64,000 bases of DNA from Paenibacillus amylolyticus (GCF_029689945.1 NZ_CP121451.1:868001-932000), one strand, 5' to 3'; positions 39,587 through 54,301 are shown, counted from the first letter of the stretch. Notes: generated by a model from the sequence alone, not told the origin. Made by a program: numbers and translations.

Positions 39587-40786
39587 TCAGCGTCCTCCTT
39601 CATCAGATCCGTAAGTAATAACCTGTTCAGCTTGAACGGTTGTTGCTCCAGCAGATACAGCACTTGCCCCAGCCCCGTCTTCAGGAAGAAGCAGTGTCAC
39701 TACATTTTGTCCCATACTGCGTAATCTTGCCGCTTCCGTAAGAGCCTCGGCTCGACGTTTCGGGCTATATCGGATAAGTACCGGTTTTTTCTCTTTAATG
39801 GTAATGCCGTGAACGCCATCAATAATCCGGTTTGTTTTCAGTGCAAACCCTGTAGCTGGCAACGAACGCCCGAATTGTTGTAACAGGTTGTCATATCTCC
39901 CACCGCTGCATACCGGAGATCCCAGTTCTGCTGCATATCCTTCAAACGTCATTCCCGTATAATAGGAGAAATCACCGATCATCGTCAGATCAATCAGCAC
40001 ATGTTCGGATACACCGTAAGCTTCCAACACTTCGAATACCGCACACAGATGTGCAATTGATTTTGCTGCTTCAGCGCTTGAACTTAGCTCTACCGCATGG
40101 GTGCAGACTTCCTTGCCACCACGCAGACGCAGAATCGCTTCAAGCTGTTCTTTTAACTTAGGCTCCAGATTTAATGCTTCAATCGACTGGCGATAGCCGA
40201 CATAATCACGTCCAAGCAACCCTTCCTTCAATTGCTCCTGCTCCGCAGTTTGACCTGGAATGACCTCTTCCAATAATCCGTTCAGGAATCCCATATGACC
40301 CATCGCTATTTTAAAAGAAGACACACCCGCTGCCTGCAAAGAGGCAATCGCAAGCGCAACAACTTCGGCATCCGCTTCAGGCGAATCGTCTCCAACCAGC
40401 TCCACACCCGTCTGGAAAAATTCAGCTTCACGTCCAGCTTCCTCTTCAATGGAACGAAATACATTCGCATGATAGGACAGACGCAGTGGCAACTGTTCAT
40501 CTTTGAGCATGGAAGAAACAACACGTGCAATGGGAGCCGTTAGATCCGATCGAAGTACCAGTGTGGTCCCCCGGCTGTTCAGTAATTTAAACAGTTTGCG
40601 ATCTGATGTAGAGCTTGCTACACCCACCGTGTCGTAATATTCAATCGTTGGTGTGATAATCTGACGGTAACCCCAGCGTTCCATGCATTCCAATACATTC
40701 CGCTCAATCGTCCGTAGCTTGGATACCACATGTGGTGTATAGTCGCGAAATCCGGTCGGTTTTTCAAATCCTTTTGGTTTGGACAT
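39587..40786 (-). CDS. hisZ: ATP phosphoribosyltransferase regulatory subunit
   Basis: HisZ is a histidyl-tRNA synthetase-like protein without tRNA charging activity that forms the allosteric octamer with short HisG. The 399 residues show class II synthetase motif 2 ([29 protein letters not shown]) and [25 protein letters not shown]. It is the first gene of the his operon, which then continues G-D-B-H-A-F-IE-J. Confidence 0.95.
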   Translation of the reverse strand: MSKPKGFEKPTGFRDYTPHVVSKLRTIERNVLECMERWGYRQIITPTIEYYDTVGVASSTSDRKLFKLLNSRGTTLVLRSDLTAPIARVVSSMLKDEQLPLRLSYHANVFRSIEEEAGREAEFFQTGVELVGDDSPEADAEVVALAIASLQAAGVSSFKIAMGHMGFLNGLLEEVIPGQTAEQEQLKEGLLGRDYVGYRQSIEALNLEPKLKEQLEAILRLRGGKEVCTHAVELSSSAEAAKSIAHLCAVFEVLEAYGVSEHVLIDLTMIGDFSYYTGMTFEGYAAELGSPVCSGGRYDNLLQQFGRSLPATGFALKTNRIIDGVHGITIKEKKPVLIRYSPKRRAEALTEAARLRSMGQNVVTLLLPEDGAGASAVSAGATTVQAEQVITYGSDEGGR

Positions 40787-41115
40787 TGGTATTATTCACC
40801 CCGAGTCAGTAATTTAAGAGTGGTGCTCGTTCTATTTCAACAGGATTTATGTAGTGTAAATCCCCATCCTATCTTGTAACCCTGAATCCCCATATTGCTT
40901 CAAAAAGCCTTCAACTATTGATTTAGTTCACCTTTATCACGTTTAATTTCTTCATCGATACTTTCACATGGTAAAGTGCTAACAAACTAAAGGATATGGG
41001 ATATGATAACATGAAATCCGCACTACCGTCAACAATACCGAAGCTTCATAGCCCTAGGATAGTCATATCGCTTTGTATACACAACGGTACCTGCACCAAT
41101 CGGTATTTATATACG
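40787..41115. other. Leader region of the histidine operon
   Basis: About 330 bases upstream of hisZ. I looked for a T-box (AGGGTGG-ACC-CG) and for a histidine-rich leader peptide and saw neither. A small hairpin GGATTT/AAATCC lies at 40847-40867. The mode of his control is not readable. Confidence 0.5.
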
Positions 41116-41141
41116 AAAAAAGCTGCCATCAGCAGCTTTTT
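41116..41141. terminator. Bidirectional terminator after the acetyltransferase gene
   Basis: AAAAAGCTGC and GCAGCTTTTT form a perfect stem with a five-base loop, with T-runs on both strands. It should end the hprK-lgt-ppaX-acetyltransferase transcript. Confidence 0.85.
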
Positions 41142-41189
41142 ATTTCGACACATCTTCATTGATTCATCTTGATTTATCACGTTATGGAC

Positions 41190-41732
41190 TTAATGCACAC
41201 TGCCCTGAGAAGAATCATCCGTGTTAAAGACAGTTTCTTCCGTAGAAGCCGCCGCACGGGATAAATCACGCAGTGGATTGCCTCCAACGAAAGCTCCTGG
41301 TGCAACATCCTTATGTACGACAGCTCCAGCAGCCACAACCGCTCCATCCCCTATGGTTACCCCAGGCAGAATTGTTGTATTGGCACCGATCAGTACATTT
41401 TCCCCGATAATCACCTCACCGAGCCTGTACTCCTTAATCAGATACTCATGAGCGAGAATCGTTGTGTTGTAACCGATGACCGAGTTTTCGCCGACCGTTA
41501 TTTTCTCCGGAAAAAACACATCCACCATCACCATCAGGCCAAAGGCCGTGTGTTTTCCCACCTTCATACCAAGCATCCGGCGGTAAATCCAATTCTTCAC
41601 TGATAGGATCGGACAATAGCGTGACAACTGGATCCAGATAAAATTACGAACGCCCTTCCACGGACTCACTGTCTTGTAGATATGCCAAAGTGCATTCTGG
41701 TCCTCTACCGGATAGCGGGTTACTTTTCTCAT
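41190..41732 (-). CDS. Left-handed beta-helix acyltransferase (YvoF-like)
   Basis: The 180-residue protein has hexapeptide repeats in residues 75-155 ([60 protein letters not shown]), typical of O-acetyltransferases of the maltose/galactoside group. The first four bases of its ATG overlap the ppaX stop. The position matches YvoF in the Bacillus hprK-lgt-yvoD-ppaX-yvoF-hisZ order. The acceptor is unknown. Confidence 0.88.
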   Translation of the reverse strand: MRKVTRYPVEDQNALWHIYKTVSPWKGVRNFIWIQLSRYCPILSVKNWIYRRMLGMKVGKHTAFGLMVMVDVFFPEKITVGENSVIGYNTTILAHEYLIKEYRLGEVIIGENVLIGANTTILPGVTIGDGAVVAAGAVVHKDVAPGAFVGGNPLRDLSRAAASTEETVFNTDDSSQGSVH

Positions 41733-42384
41733 GAACGTCCCGTTTCAACACCAATGAGTTTTAACAAGTCTCTCATATCATGCAGCATGTGATTTGGCCC
41801 ATATCCACTTAGGATCGTTTCTCCTTTGAGAGACCAGGCAACACCTGCCGACAGCGCGCCCGCATTCTGTGCCGACTGGATATCCACTGGACTATCACCT
41901 ACCATCAGTGTTTTAGCCGGATCTGAACCCAGTTCTCCCATGGCTTTCAGTACAGGCTCAGCGTGTGGCTTCGGATTCGTCACATCGGTCACAGTTACAA
42001 TTGTCTTCATATACTTCAGTAGGTCAAAACGCTCCAGTACCTTTAATGTAGATGGACGTATTTTGGTTGTCACCACACCCATCACAATGCCAGCCTGATG
42101 CAGCGCCTCTACCACCTCAATAACATGTGGAAAAGGTCTAACCATCTCTTCATGATGGATATCATTATAGGCGCGATAACCTTTCACGTACTCGGAGACG
42201 TCCTCCTGGCCAGAAAAGGTTCGCATTTGCTGCTCCAGTGTGCCACCCATATGCGGAATGATCTGTTCCCGTGTCCATGGAGCTGAGTGCTCCCATCCCC
42301 CATGACATGCTGGAATGAGCGGATAATCAGCTCATTGGTATCAATGATAGTTCCGTCCAGATCGAACAATACCGTGTCAATCAT
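41729..42384 (-). CDS. ppaX: Pyrophosphatase PpaX, HAD superfamily, frameshifted in this sequence
   Basis: PpaX hydrolyses the pyrophosphate released when HprK uses or forms it during HPr dephosphorylation. The N-terminal HAD motif I is [15 protein letters not shown]; later come GVVTTK (motif II), [12 protein letters not shown] (motif III lysine) and [16 protein letters not shown] (motif IV). One base is missing in the run CCCCC at 42297-42301; adding a G on the coding strand gives [20 protein letters not shown]. Corrected length about 218 residues. It sits between lgt and the acetyltransferase, as in Bacillus. Confidence 0.9.
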
Positions 42385-42390
42385 GTTGCA

Positions 42391-43415
42391 TTACTCCTTT
42401 TTATCATCAACTTGCTTCGGATCATCTTTGGCTGGAGGTGTTATCTTGCTCTCTTTGCCAGCAACGGTTCCCGTATGCTCCATATCATCTGAGGTAACTT
42501 TGGACGATACAATCGGATCACTGTAACGAACATCCGCTTTACCTGTCACTCTTCTCACCACAATGAATACAACAGCAACAATAATGATGCCAATAGCGAG
42601 CAGTTGCGAGATTCTTACGTTGCCATAAGCAGGATCAAGATATCCTTGTTCGAAGCCCAGCGCAGTCATTGGAGACCACAGCCCGTTCACTAATGAAGCA
42701 ACCCATTGCGGAGCCTGGAAGCCCAGACTGTCCGTACGCAAAGCTTCAATGAAGAAACGACCGATAGAATACCAGATGAAATATGACATGAACAGTTCAC
42801 CTGAACGCAGAAACTTCTGACGACGCAGAACCAGCAGCAGGATTAGACCCGCTAGACTCCATACCGATTCATACAAAAAAGCAGGATGATGGAATACACC
42901 TTCTACATTCATTTGATTCACGATAAAGTCCGGCAAATGAAGCTTGTCTCTCAAAAATGATTCTTCCACAGGACCGCCGTAGGCTTCCTGATTCACAAAG
43001 TTCCCCCAACGCCCGATCATCTGTCCAACGATTAGTCCAGGCGCACAGATATCGGCCATACGCCAGAAGTTATACCCTTTACGACGGAAGAAAATAACTG
43101 CACAGATGATTGCACCAATAGAGCACCATAGATGGCAATACCGCCATTCCATATTTTAAAGACATCCCAGAAGTTATCCTTATAATCTTCCCACTTAAAT
43201 GCGACATAGTAGATACGGGCACCAATGATGGCAGAAGGCACACCCAGCAGGACCATGTCCATGAACACTTCCTGTGGGATATTGTAGCGTTTGCCCTCCC
43301 GGATCACGAGCAGGAGTCCTATAAGTGCCGCGGCACCAAGAATAAGCCCGTACCAGTGAACCTTCAACGCTCCAATAGAGAACGCAATCGGGTTCAACAG
43401 TAATAATGTATCCAT
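42391..43415 (-). CDS. lgt: Prolipoprotein diacylglyceryl transferase, frameshifted in this sequence
   Basis: Lgt attaches diacylglycerol to the lipobox cysteine of prolipoproteins in the membrane. The N-terminal part reads HWYGLILGAAALIGLLL and VPSAIIGARIYYVAF; after one missing base near 43117-43121 the frame continues GAIICAVIFF, the Lgt signature GRWGNFVNQEAYGGP, and FLYESVWSLAGL. Corrected length is about 341 residues, with a charged, Lys/Asp-rich tail of about 50 residues after the last membrane helix that is longer than usual. It follows hprK. Confidence 0.93.
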
Positions 43416-43535
43416 TCATTCACACTCCTATTTATTCGATCGATCGCACACATGCGAATGGTTGGCATGCCCTGCGCCTTAAGAGAAGCAGTACATGTCA
43501 ACCATTTATCTTCATTTTCTTGTATAAAATCTTTC

Positions 43536-44474
43536 TTAGTCCATGTCTTCCATATCTTCCGAGATGGTTGCTGTCAGCTTGTTCGTGAATTGCAGTGCAG
43601 CATTAAGACCCATCTGTTTCAGACGATAGTTCATGCCGGCTACTTCAATAATAACCGCCAAGTTCCGTCCCGGACGAACAGGAATGGTAACAAGTGGCAC
43701 GTCCGTATCAATGATGCGTGTAGTCTCTTCATCCAGACCCAGACGATCATATTGTTTATCCTGCTGCCATGCTTCCAGGCGAACAACCAGGGTAATCCGT
43801 TTATTATTCCGAACCGCACCGGCTCCGAATAATGTCATGACGTTGATAATACCGACACCTCGAATTTCGAGCAAATGGCGGATCAATTCAGGTGCAGTAC
43901 CATGCAGCTGAAAATCTGACGTTTGGCGGATCTCTACCGCATCATCGGCAATCAGTCGGTGTCCGCGTTTAACGAGTTCAAGTGCTGTTTCACTCTTACC
44001 AATACCGCTACTACCTGTGATCAGCATACCTACGCCATAGACATCACAAAGTACACCGTGAATGGTCGCTGTTGGTGCTAGTTTTCCCTCCAAAAACCCG
44101 GTGATCCGGCTGGATAAAATGGTTGTTGCCATATTACTGCGAAGTACAGCCAAATCCCGTTCTTCACTAATATCAATCAGCTCTTGCGGCACTTCAAGTC
44201 CGCGCGTTACAACAATACAAGGCGTCTCTTCCGTACATAGACGTTGCATGCGATCACGGCGTTCTTGCTCCGGTAGCATTGCAAAAAAGGCAAGCTCCGT
44301 TCTTCCAAGCAACTGTACGCGTTCTTGTGGATGGTATTCAAAATAACCGGCCATTTCCAGACCAGGACGGTTTAGATCATCTACTGTAATGACTCTTTTC
44401 AGTCCGTGAGATCCAGAAACAACCTCCAACTGAAACTGCTGCACCAATTCGGATACTTTCACTTTTTTCGCCAT
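43536..44474 (-). CDS. hprK: HPr kinase/phosphorylase
   Basis: HprK phosphorylates HPr and Crh at Ser46 under glycolytic conditions and reverses this when phosphate rises, setting CcpA-dependent catabolite repression. The 312-residue protein shows His139, the Walker A GSSGIGKS at residues 154-161, Glu163, ADDAVEI and the signature [11 protein letters not shown] near residue 202. The start at 44474 follows AAAGGAAG. The HPr-like partner is encoded at 12599-12868. Confidence 0.96.
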   Translation of the reverse strand: MAKKVKVSELVQQFQLEVVSGSHGLKRVITVDDLNRPGLEMAGYFEYHPQERVQLLGRTELAFFAMLPEQERRDRMQRLCTEETPCIVVTRGLEVPQELIDISEERDLAVLRSNMATTILSSRITGFLEGKLAPTATIHGVLCDVYGVGMLITGSSGIGKSETALELVKRGHRLIADDAVEIRQTSDFQLHGTAPELIRHLLEIRGVGIINVMTLFGAGAVRNNKRITLVVRLEAWQQDKQYDRLGLDEETTRIIDTDVPLVTIPVRPGRNLAVIIEVAGMNYRLKQMGLNAALQFTNKLTATISEDMEDMD

Positions 44475-44691
44475 TTGTCTCTTCCTTTCAGCATTCGCTG
44501 TGCCTCTATGTACATCAGATCGTGTATCAGTTCTTTCCATTATTAGCGCATTCACAACATGGGGTACAGATACATACCCTTTCGGCATTCTATCCTCTCA
44601 AATTTATGAAGACAGACCTTCAAATAATCTTAAATGAATTCCGGGATGAATGCAATCGCAGCCTCCGACAACCATCAGTAACAAAAGTCTT
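44475..44691. other. Intergenic region upstream of hprK
   Basis: About 215 bases without a gene between the hprK start and the msmX terminator. The hprK promoter should lie here; none is clear. Confidence 0.4.
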
Positions 44692-44725
44692 AAAAAAGCC
44701 CCTTCCAGCATTAACGGAAGGGGCT
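44692..44725 (-). terminator. Terminator after msmX
   Basis: AGCCCCTTCC/GGAAGGGGCT is a perfect 10-bp stem with a nine-base loop, followed by TTTTTTAAG on the minus strand, about 65 bases past the msmX stop. Confidence 0.88.
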
Positions 44726-44789
44726 CTCATTACAATGTATAATTGCATTAACTGTCAGGTTCCATCGTTACCGAGGAATCCCAGTAATA

Positions 44790-45914
44790 TTAGTCTTGAA
44801 GAAGTACGTTTACTTCAGTCTCTTTGTCAAAGATATGAACTTTGTTCATGTCGATAGCCATTTTAACTGTGGAACCATCACGAGTGTTAGAACGTCCGTC
44901 TACACGTGCGATTGTAGTATCGTTACCTACACCGCTCAAGTAGAGGAGCATTTCGTGACCCAGGTTCTCTGTTACGTCTACGTGAGTAGAGAATACAGAG
45001 TTCGGGGATGCTTCCAGGAATACTGGCTCTTCGTGAATGTCCTCTGGACGAACACCCAGGATAACTTCTTTGCCAACGTATCCTCTAGATTTCAACACTT
45101 GTGCTTTACCTTGCGGGATTTCAACGTCCACGCCAGGGGCTACAAAGTGAAGGTTTGCACCTTGCTCAGCCAATTTACCCGAGATAAAGTTCATTGTCGG
45201 GGAACCGATGAAACCAGCTACAAACAGGTTAGACGGATGGTTGTAAAGCTCTTCTGGTGATGCAGCTTGTTGGATGATACCATCCTTCATAACTACGATC
45301 CGGTCACCCATCGTCATTGCTTCGATCTGGTCATGCGTTACGTAGATAACTGTTGTTTCCAAACGTTTAGCCAGTTTAGTGATTTCCGCACGCATCTGAC
45401 CACGAAGTTTAGCATCCAAGTTGGAGAGAGGCTCATCCATCAAGAAGACTTGTGGATCACGGACAATCGCACGTCCTAGAGCGACACGCTGACGTTGACC
45501 ACCGGACAGTGCCTTAGGTTTACGCTCAAGCAAATGCTCGATATCCAGGATTTTAGCTGCTTCACGTACACGTTTGTCGATCTCATCTTTTTTAACCTTA
45601 CGCAATTTCAAACCAAACGCCATGTTTTGATATACGCTCATATGCGGATACAAGGCATAGGATTGGAATACCATCGCGATATCGCGGTCTTTAGGTGCAA
45701 CATCATTAACGACACGGTCACCGATATAGAGTTTACCTTCAGAAATTTCCTCAAGGCCTGCGATCATACGCAGTGTTGTTGATTTACCACAACCGGACGG
45801 ACCTACCAATACCAGAAATTCTTTATCTTTAATGTCCAGGTTAATGTCAACTACAGTTGCTTTATCAGAACCCGGGTATTTTTTGAAAATATGCTCTAAA
45901 CGTACTCCAGCCAT
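44790..45914 (-). CDS. msmX: Multi-sugar ABC transporter ATP-binding protein (MsmX/UgpC type)
   Basis: The 374-residue ATPase has Walker A GPSGCGKST (residues 38-46), Q-loop VFQSYALYPHMSV, signature LSGGQRQRVALGRA, Walker B VFLMDEPLSNLDAKL, the H-loop YVTHD and the C-terminal TOBE/MalK regulatory domain (VGKEVILGVRPEDIH). It is not next to permease genes, which is typical for MsmX, the shared energiser of many CUT1 importers. It probably drives the permeases at 25292-27133. The start at 45914 follows GAGGAGG at eight bases. Confidence 0.93.
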   Translation of the reverse strand: MAGVRLEHIFKKYPGSDKATVVDINLDIKDKEFLVLVGPSGCGKSTTLRMIAGLEEISEGKLYIGDRVVNDVAPKDRDIAMVFQSYALYPHMSVYQNMAFGLKLRKVKKDEIDKRVREAAKILDIEHLLERKPKALSGGQRQRVALGRAIVRDPQVFLMDEPLSNLDAKLRGQMRAEITKLAKRLETTVIYVTHDQIEAMTMGDRIVVMKDGIIQQAASPEELYNHPSNLFVAGFIGSPTMNFISGKLAEQGANLHFVAPGVDVEIPQGKAQVLKSRGYVGKEVILGVRPEDIHEEPVFLEASPNSVFSTHVDVTENLGHEMLLYLSGVGNDTTIARVDGRSNTRDGSTVKMAIDMNKVHIFDKETEVNVLLQD

Positions 45915-46017
45915 GATTGTTGCCTCCTCAGAGATCATTTTGTAATCGAATACAATTTGTATTTTTATATTACCCTATCTGCGTGAGGTTTGACTATTCG
46001 CAAACTGCACAAAAATA

Positions 46018-47209
46018 TCAGGGCTTTTTCGTCACTTTGTACATCAGCAGCAAAAACTGCACTAGAACAGCACTTTCGAAGTGCCTTACATCGTAACCAA
46101 TCTCCTGTTTGATCTTGTCCAGACGATAAACCAACGTATTACGATGAATGAAAAGTCGTTTGGCTGTCTCGCTTACATTACAGTCCAGGCTAAAAAGGTC
46201 TCTAGTGTAGCTAGGGTCTCACTGTCATTGAAGATTAACGTGTCTTTGCCTGTTTCCTGTATAAACCGTATTCGTTGTGCATCTGGAATACTCGCTACCA
46301 ACCGTTCCAAATGTAGATCCCATGGGAGATGAATATGCTGCGTAACATGGAAGGCTCTCCCCAAGTGAATACTTTCTTTAAGTAGATCGGTGACCGATAC
46401 GAGTTGTTGTACGGGAATACATGGCAGCGAAGCAGACAGATGGAATACCCCCGCCCACTCACTGGCAACCAATTCATGCAACCCCAAACAAAAAGCATTG
46501 AGGGAATCTTTTTTAGCTTCCGTTGTGTCTTCCTCGGCTTCTTCTGTAACAATCTCTTTGTCACCCATGAAAATCCACTCTTGCTCCCCTAAAGGAATTA
46601 AGACAATCTCCTCGCCAAAATAACTCTCAAGCAATTTGTTGAGTTCCTTCGACCGTAAACGATGTGCATCCGGCGTATCCCCTTGCAACAAGAACAGAAT
46701 CTTCTCAGCATTCAATCCTGCAGGCTCCACAAAGCGATCCGGGACCGTTTCATATTCCTTATTGGTTTGTTTCTCAATCTGCTCTTTAAGCCAGTGACCC
46801 AGTTCAGTCAAATATTGCTCCCTATCATTCTCATATACAACAGGCTGTGTCTCATCGCGTAGTTCCATGTTAGTACGGATTAGAAGCTCAATAAATCTTC
46901 GTCTCTCCACAGTGATATATCTTGCAGTGCATCCCCAACATGTCACGGTCTCTTCTCTCTCATTCATCCGAACCTTAAAAAATATCCGCTCCCCCGAATT
47001 CAAACTGATCACATCGGATGAACTTGGAGATGTAGATTGTTCAGACACTTCCCCACGCTTTTTTCATCACCAAAGGGATCTGAATTCTCATGAACACCCG
47101 TCAGATTCGCAACGGACTGCGTCCATTCTTCTATAGTAATTTCATATTCGTCCAAAGTTGTGCCTATAATGACTTCAATTTGCTGTTTTAGATCAGGTAT
47201 GAGCTTCAT
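46018..47209 (-). CDS. PucR/CdaR-type transcriptional regulator, frameshifted in this sequence
   Basis: Corrected length is about 397 residues. A central GGDEF-like/CdaR region is followed by a C-terminal PucR helix-turn-helix that is only visible after correction: adding one T at 46192-46196 turns FLAWTVM-stop into SLDCNVSETAKRLFIHRNTL and VYRLDKIKQEIGYDV, ending at 46018-46020. A second one-base loss in an A-run at 47059-47064 breaks the N-terminal part (MKLIPDLKQQIEVIIG). Such regulators control sugar-acid, purine or amino-acid use. It is just upstream of msmX, which suggests but does not prove a link. Confidence 0.82.
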
Positions 47210-47302
47210 ATAATGAACGTCACCACTCTGCAAGTTTTCTATTAGTTTATCATATCTTGCACAGCATTAATAAATATCCATATTCCGTTAAAATTACATA
47301 AC

Positions 47303-47345
47303 AAAAAAGAGCGACTAATCAAATTAATGATTAATCACTCTTTTT
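47303..47345 (-). terminator. Terminator of the rRNA-tRNA operon
   Basis: AAAAAGAG-GA-TAATCA pairs with TGATTAATCACTCTTTTT around an AATTA loop, just after tRNA-Lys on the minus strand. T-runs exist on both sides, so it may also stop the converse direction. Confidence 0.85.
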
Positions 47346-47352
47346 CAAAAGA

Positions 47353-47425
47353 TGAGTCATGAAGGGCTCGAACCTTCGACACCCTGATTAAAAGTCAGGT
47401 GCTCTACCAACTGAGCTAATGACTC
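47353..47425 (-). tRNA. tRNA-Lys (anticodon TTT)
   Basis: Acceptor GAGTCAT/ATGACTC, anticodon loop CTTTTAA, T-loop TTCGAGC. It is the last gene of the rRNA-tRNA operon; no CCA is encoded. Confidence 0.95.
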
Positions 47426-47435
47426 ATAAAACTGG

Positions 47436-47518
47436 TGGAGGATGATGGATTCGAACCACCGAACCCGTACGGGAGCAGATTTACAGTCTGATGCGTTTGG
47501 CCACTTCGCTAATCCTCC
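47436..47518 (-). tRNA. tRNA-Tyr (anticodon GTA)
   Basis: Acceptor GGAGGAT/ATCCTCC, anticodon loop CTGTAAA and a long variable arm typical of bacterial tRNA-Tyr. Confidence 0.95.
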
Positions 47519-47530
47519 AGGGATTAAAGG

Positions 47531-47603
<73 letters not shown>

Positions 47604-47623
47604 ATATTTAATTTTAGGATTAA

Positions 47624-47701
47624 TGGCGGAACCGACGGGATTCGAACCCGCGATCTCCTGCGTGACAGGCAGGCATGTTAGGCCAACTACACCACGGTTC
47701 C
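47624..47701 (-). tRNA. tRNA-Asp (anticodon GTC)
   Basis: Acceptor GGAACCG/CGGTTCC, anticodon loop CTGTCAC and an encoded CCA end. Confidence 0.95.
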
Positions 47702-47710
47702 AGGCATTAA

Positions 47711-47786
<76 letters not shown>

Positions 47787-47791
47787 ATATA

Positions 47792-47867
47792 TGGTGGAGG
47801 CTGAGGGGATCGAACCCCCGACCCTCTGCTTGTAAGGCAGATGCTCTCCCAGCTGAGCTAAGCCTCC
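47792..47867 (-). tRNA. tRNA-Val (anticodon TAC)
   Basis: Acceptor GGAGGCT/AGCCTCC, anticodon loop CTTACAA and an encoded CCA end. Confidence 0.95.
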
Positions 47868-47876
47868 TGGGTAATA

Positions 47877-47953
47877 TGGTAGCGGCGGAGGGGATCGAAC
47901 CCCCGACCTTACGGGTATGAACCGTACGCTCTAGCCAGCTGAGCTACACCGCC
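47877..47953 (-). tRNA. tRNA-Met, elongator type (anticodon CAT)
   Basis: Anticodon loop TTCATAC, acceptor starting GGCGGTG with a G-T closing pair, and an encoded CCA. The anticodon stem lacks the three G-C pairs of initiator tRNA. An Ile2 (lysidine) tRNA is less likely. Confidence 0.88.
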
Positions 47954-47996
47954 ATATTAATTGTGTCTTGATTGCTTGTCCATCTTTAGGTAAAGA

Positions 47997-48088
47997 TGGC
48001 GGAGAGAGAGGGATTCGAACCCTCGCACCGCTTACGCAGTCTAACCCCTTAGCAGAGGGTCCCCTTATAGCCACTTGGGTATCTCTCC
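47997..48088 (-). tRNA. tRNA-Ser (anticodon GCT)
   Basis: Acceptor GGAGAGA/TCTCTCC, anticodon loop CTGCTAA, long variable arm of class II, and an encoded CCA end. It is the first tRNA after 23S rRNA. Confidence 0.95.
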
Positions 48089-48124
48089 AAATAACAATCT
48101 TCAACATTATTCAAGGATTGCTCC

Positions 48125-48149
48125 CTGAAAACTAGATTCGAAACGAAAG
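48125..48149 (-). other. 3' strand of the 23S rRNA processing stalk
   Basis: In the transcript this reads CTTTCGTTTCGAATCTAGTTTTCAG and is nearly complementary to 51254-51281 upstream of 23S. The two would form the RNase III-type precursor stem that brings the ends of 23S rRNA together. Confidence 0.75.
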
Positions 48150-48165
48150 TCTGCGAATTACTTGC

Positions 48166-51093
<2,928 letters not shown>

Positions 51094-51253
51094 TTGCTCC
51101 GGTTTCGACCGCTCGCTTCCCTTGTTTTGGACTGCGTCCAAAGCCAAAAGTCGCTCCCACTCGAACCCATCGCAACAGCAATTAACTACCGTTTTTATTG
51201 AAACTTGTTTAACACAAGTTCAGCTAAAAAGGAATGTTCTAATTCGCATTTTA

Positions 51254-51281
51254 CTTTCGTTTCGATATCTAGTTTTCAAAG
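51254..51281 (-). other. 5' strand of the 23S rRNA processing stalk
   Basis: Transcript sequence TTGAAAACTAGATATCGAAA pairs with 48125-48149 on the far side of 23S. It lies between tRNA-Ala and 23S. Confidence 0.75.
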
Positions 51282-51302
51282 AACAAACTTGTAAAACATT
51301 TT

Positions 51303-51378
51303 TGGTGGAGCCAAGCGGGATCGAACCGCTGACCTCCTGCTTGCAAGGCAGGCGCTCTCCCAGCTGAGCTATGGCCCC
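51303..51378 (-). tRNA. tRNA-Ala (anticodon TGC)
   Basis: Acceptor GGGGCCA/TGGCTCC with one G-T pair, anticodon loop TTGCAAG, encoded CCA. It lies in the rRNA spacer. Confidence 0.95.
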
Positions 51379-51400
51379 ATATGAAATTAAAAGGTATAGA

Positions 51401-51477
51401 TGGTGGGCCCTGGTGGACTCGAACCACCGGCCTCACCCTTATCAGAGGTGCGCTCTAACCAACTGAGCTAAGGGCCC
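51401..51477 (-). tRNA. tRNA-Ile (anticodon GAT)
   Basis: Acceptor GGGCCCT/AGGGCCC, anticodon loop CTGATAA, encoded CCA. It lies between 5S and tRNA-Ala. Confidence 0.95.
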
Positions 51478-51514
51478 ACATTATATATACTTTTTTGAAC
51501 CCAGAATGGGTTAC

Positions 51515-51631
51515 GCTTGGCGGCGTTCTACTCTCCCAGGACCCTGCGGTCCAAGTACCATTGACGCTGAAGGGCTTAACGGTCGTGTTCGGGATGGGAA
51601 CGTGTGGAACCCCTTCGCTATCGCCACCAAA
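51515..51631 (-). rRNA. 5S ribosomal RNA, between 16S and 23S
   Basis: The 117-base segment reads TTTGGTGGCGATAGCGAAGG at its 5' end, holds CCCATCCCGAACACG and ends in ACGCCGCCAAGC, the 5S pattern. It is unusual in lying between 16S and the spacer tRNAs. No 5S sequence follows 23S. Confidence 0.95.
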
Positions 51632-51648
51632 CGTTTGAGAGTTTGAGC

Positions 51649-51673
51649 TCTCAAAACTGAGCAACGAGTGAGT
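51649..51673 (-). other. 3' strand of the 16S rRNA processing stalk
   Basis: In the transcript ACTCACTCGTTGCTCAGTTTTGA follows 16S and is complementary to 53412-53436 ahead of 16S, forming the 16S precursor stem. Confidence 0.75.
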
Positions 51674-51734
51674 CACTAGCCGACCTGGCTAGATTTTGTA
51701 TTTGAATGTTTCCGCTGCGGGAAACGATTCTCCA

Positions 51735-53287
<1,553 letters not shown>

Positions 53288-53485
53288 AAGTATTGAAAAG
53301 AGCGATAAGCTCATTTTGAATCTGACGAGATTAAAATCTCATTTTGTGCTCCGGTCGATTCAAGCCAAGGCTTGTTTCAACTTTCGCGTTCATTCTGCAA
53401 GCAGAATGTTTACTCACTCGTTGTTCAGTTTTCAAAGATCAAACTTGTTTTTTCGTCACCATTTTCTCTCAGCGGCGACTTTTAT
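53288..53485 (-). other. Leader of the rRNA operon
   Basis: About 200 bases of transcribed leader. It contains the 5' strand of the 16S processing stalk (53412-53436) and short hairpins such as GCTTGTT and CATTCTGC-AAGCAGAATG (53390-53408). It carries no gene. Confidence 0.7.
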
Positions 53486-53515
53486 AATATATCATACTTC
53501 GTTTGTTTTGGTCAA
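53486..53515 (-). promoter_or_regulatory. rRNA operon promoter
   Basis: TTGACC (53510-53515) and TATATT (53486-53491) are separated by 18 bases, with an A-rich upstream element. It is about 200 bases ahead of 16S. Confidence 0.75.
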
Positions 53516-53635
53516 GTGTTTTTTTGAAATTCTTTTTCGAAGCTCGTAATGAACTTCTTCATTTCATCTAAAGCATTTAACCAAGCAAGCAAAGCAACGA
53601 GATATAATGTACCATATAAAGATCCTGGGAGTCAA

Positions 53636-53905
53636 CTATCCAAACAAAGAAATTTTCAACCCCAATAAGAGCCCCACACCCGGCAATCCCAAAACAGTTA
53701 CAGTCCCTATTGTTGCAGGGTTCAATGGGATGTAGGTCCCTGTAATCCAGCCGGAGTAATTCACGATGTATATCCCTACTGCAGCAAGCACCAGATGTAT
53801 TCCGAATGACGTGAAAAACGACAGCCCCATCCGCTTTCTGAATAAAACAACGATAAGTGCCAATAACGATACAACCAACACACTGCCCAGTATAATACTC
53901 TTCAT
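53636..53905 (-). CDS. bofA: Pro-sigma-K processing inhibitor BofA family protein
   Basis: BofA holds the SpoIVFB protease inactive in the outer forespore membrane until the sigma-G signal arrives. The 89-residue product has two to three hydrophobic segments (IILGSVLVVSLLALIVVLF; FFTSFGIHLVLAAVGIYIVNY) and the family C-terminus NPATIGTVTVLGLPGVGLLL. The start at 53905 follows GGAGGTG. It follows yaaL and recR, as in Bacillus, and lies just upstream of the rRNA operon promoter. Confidence 0.9.
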   Translation of the reverse strand: MKSIILGSVLVVSLLALIVVLFRKRMGLSFFTSFGIHLVLAAVGIYIVNYSGWITGTYIPLNPATIGTVTVLGLPGVGLLLGLKISLFG

Positions 53906-53939
53906 AACGTTCACCTCCATATTTAATGTATACCTGACT

Positions 53940-54218
53940 CTACATTCCAACCCCTCGCTGTGATGCAACATCATCATTATTAGCTACGGCTCGCTTCGCT
54001 CTTCTTAAATGGATCTGGTATTTTCGCTCAGCTGCCTCCAACACATAAATGGCATAATCAATCTCATCCTGTCCCTGTGCATCCTCAAACTGCCTCATAG
54101 CCCGTTCCCACTCCTGCTTGGCCATCTGAATATCTGCATAGATCTGTCCCTCCTCAAGCTCCTTCAACATTCTGTTGTGTTTCTCTATCGCGCTTCGTAT
54201 ATTTCGCCACAAAAACAT
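53940..54218 (-). CDS. yaaL: YaaL family protein (DUF2508)
   Basis: The 92-residue, highly charged helical protein (ADIQMAKQEWERAMRQFEDA; DEIDYAIYVLEAAERKYQIH) matches the YaaL family found between recR and bofA in sporulating Firmicutes. Its function is unknown. The start at 54218 follows AGGAGGGGGA. It ends 34 bases before bofA and is probably cotranscribed with it. Confidence 0.88.
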   Translation of the reverse strand: MFLWRNIRSAIEKHNRMLKELEEGQIYADIQMAKQEWERAMRQFEDAQGQDEIDYAIYVLEAAERKYQIHLRRAKRAVANNDDVASQRGVGM

Positions 54219-54301
54219 AAATTCTCCCCCTCCTAAATGGCACGGCATATTCTCATACTTATCAGGGAAAGGACAAACTTAGAACTCGGACATTCATTTT
54301 A

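Noticed and set aside
40787..41115. T-box riboswitch or histidine leader peptide ahead of hisZ
   Set aside because: No T-box core sequence and no run of His codons behind a ribosome-binding site could be found.
48089..48165. 5S rRNA after 23S in the usual place
   Set aside because: The 77 bases between tRNA-Ser and 23S hold only the processing stalk; the single 5S is at 51515-51631.
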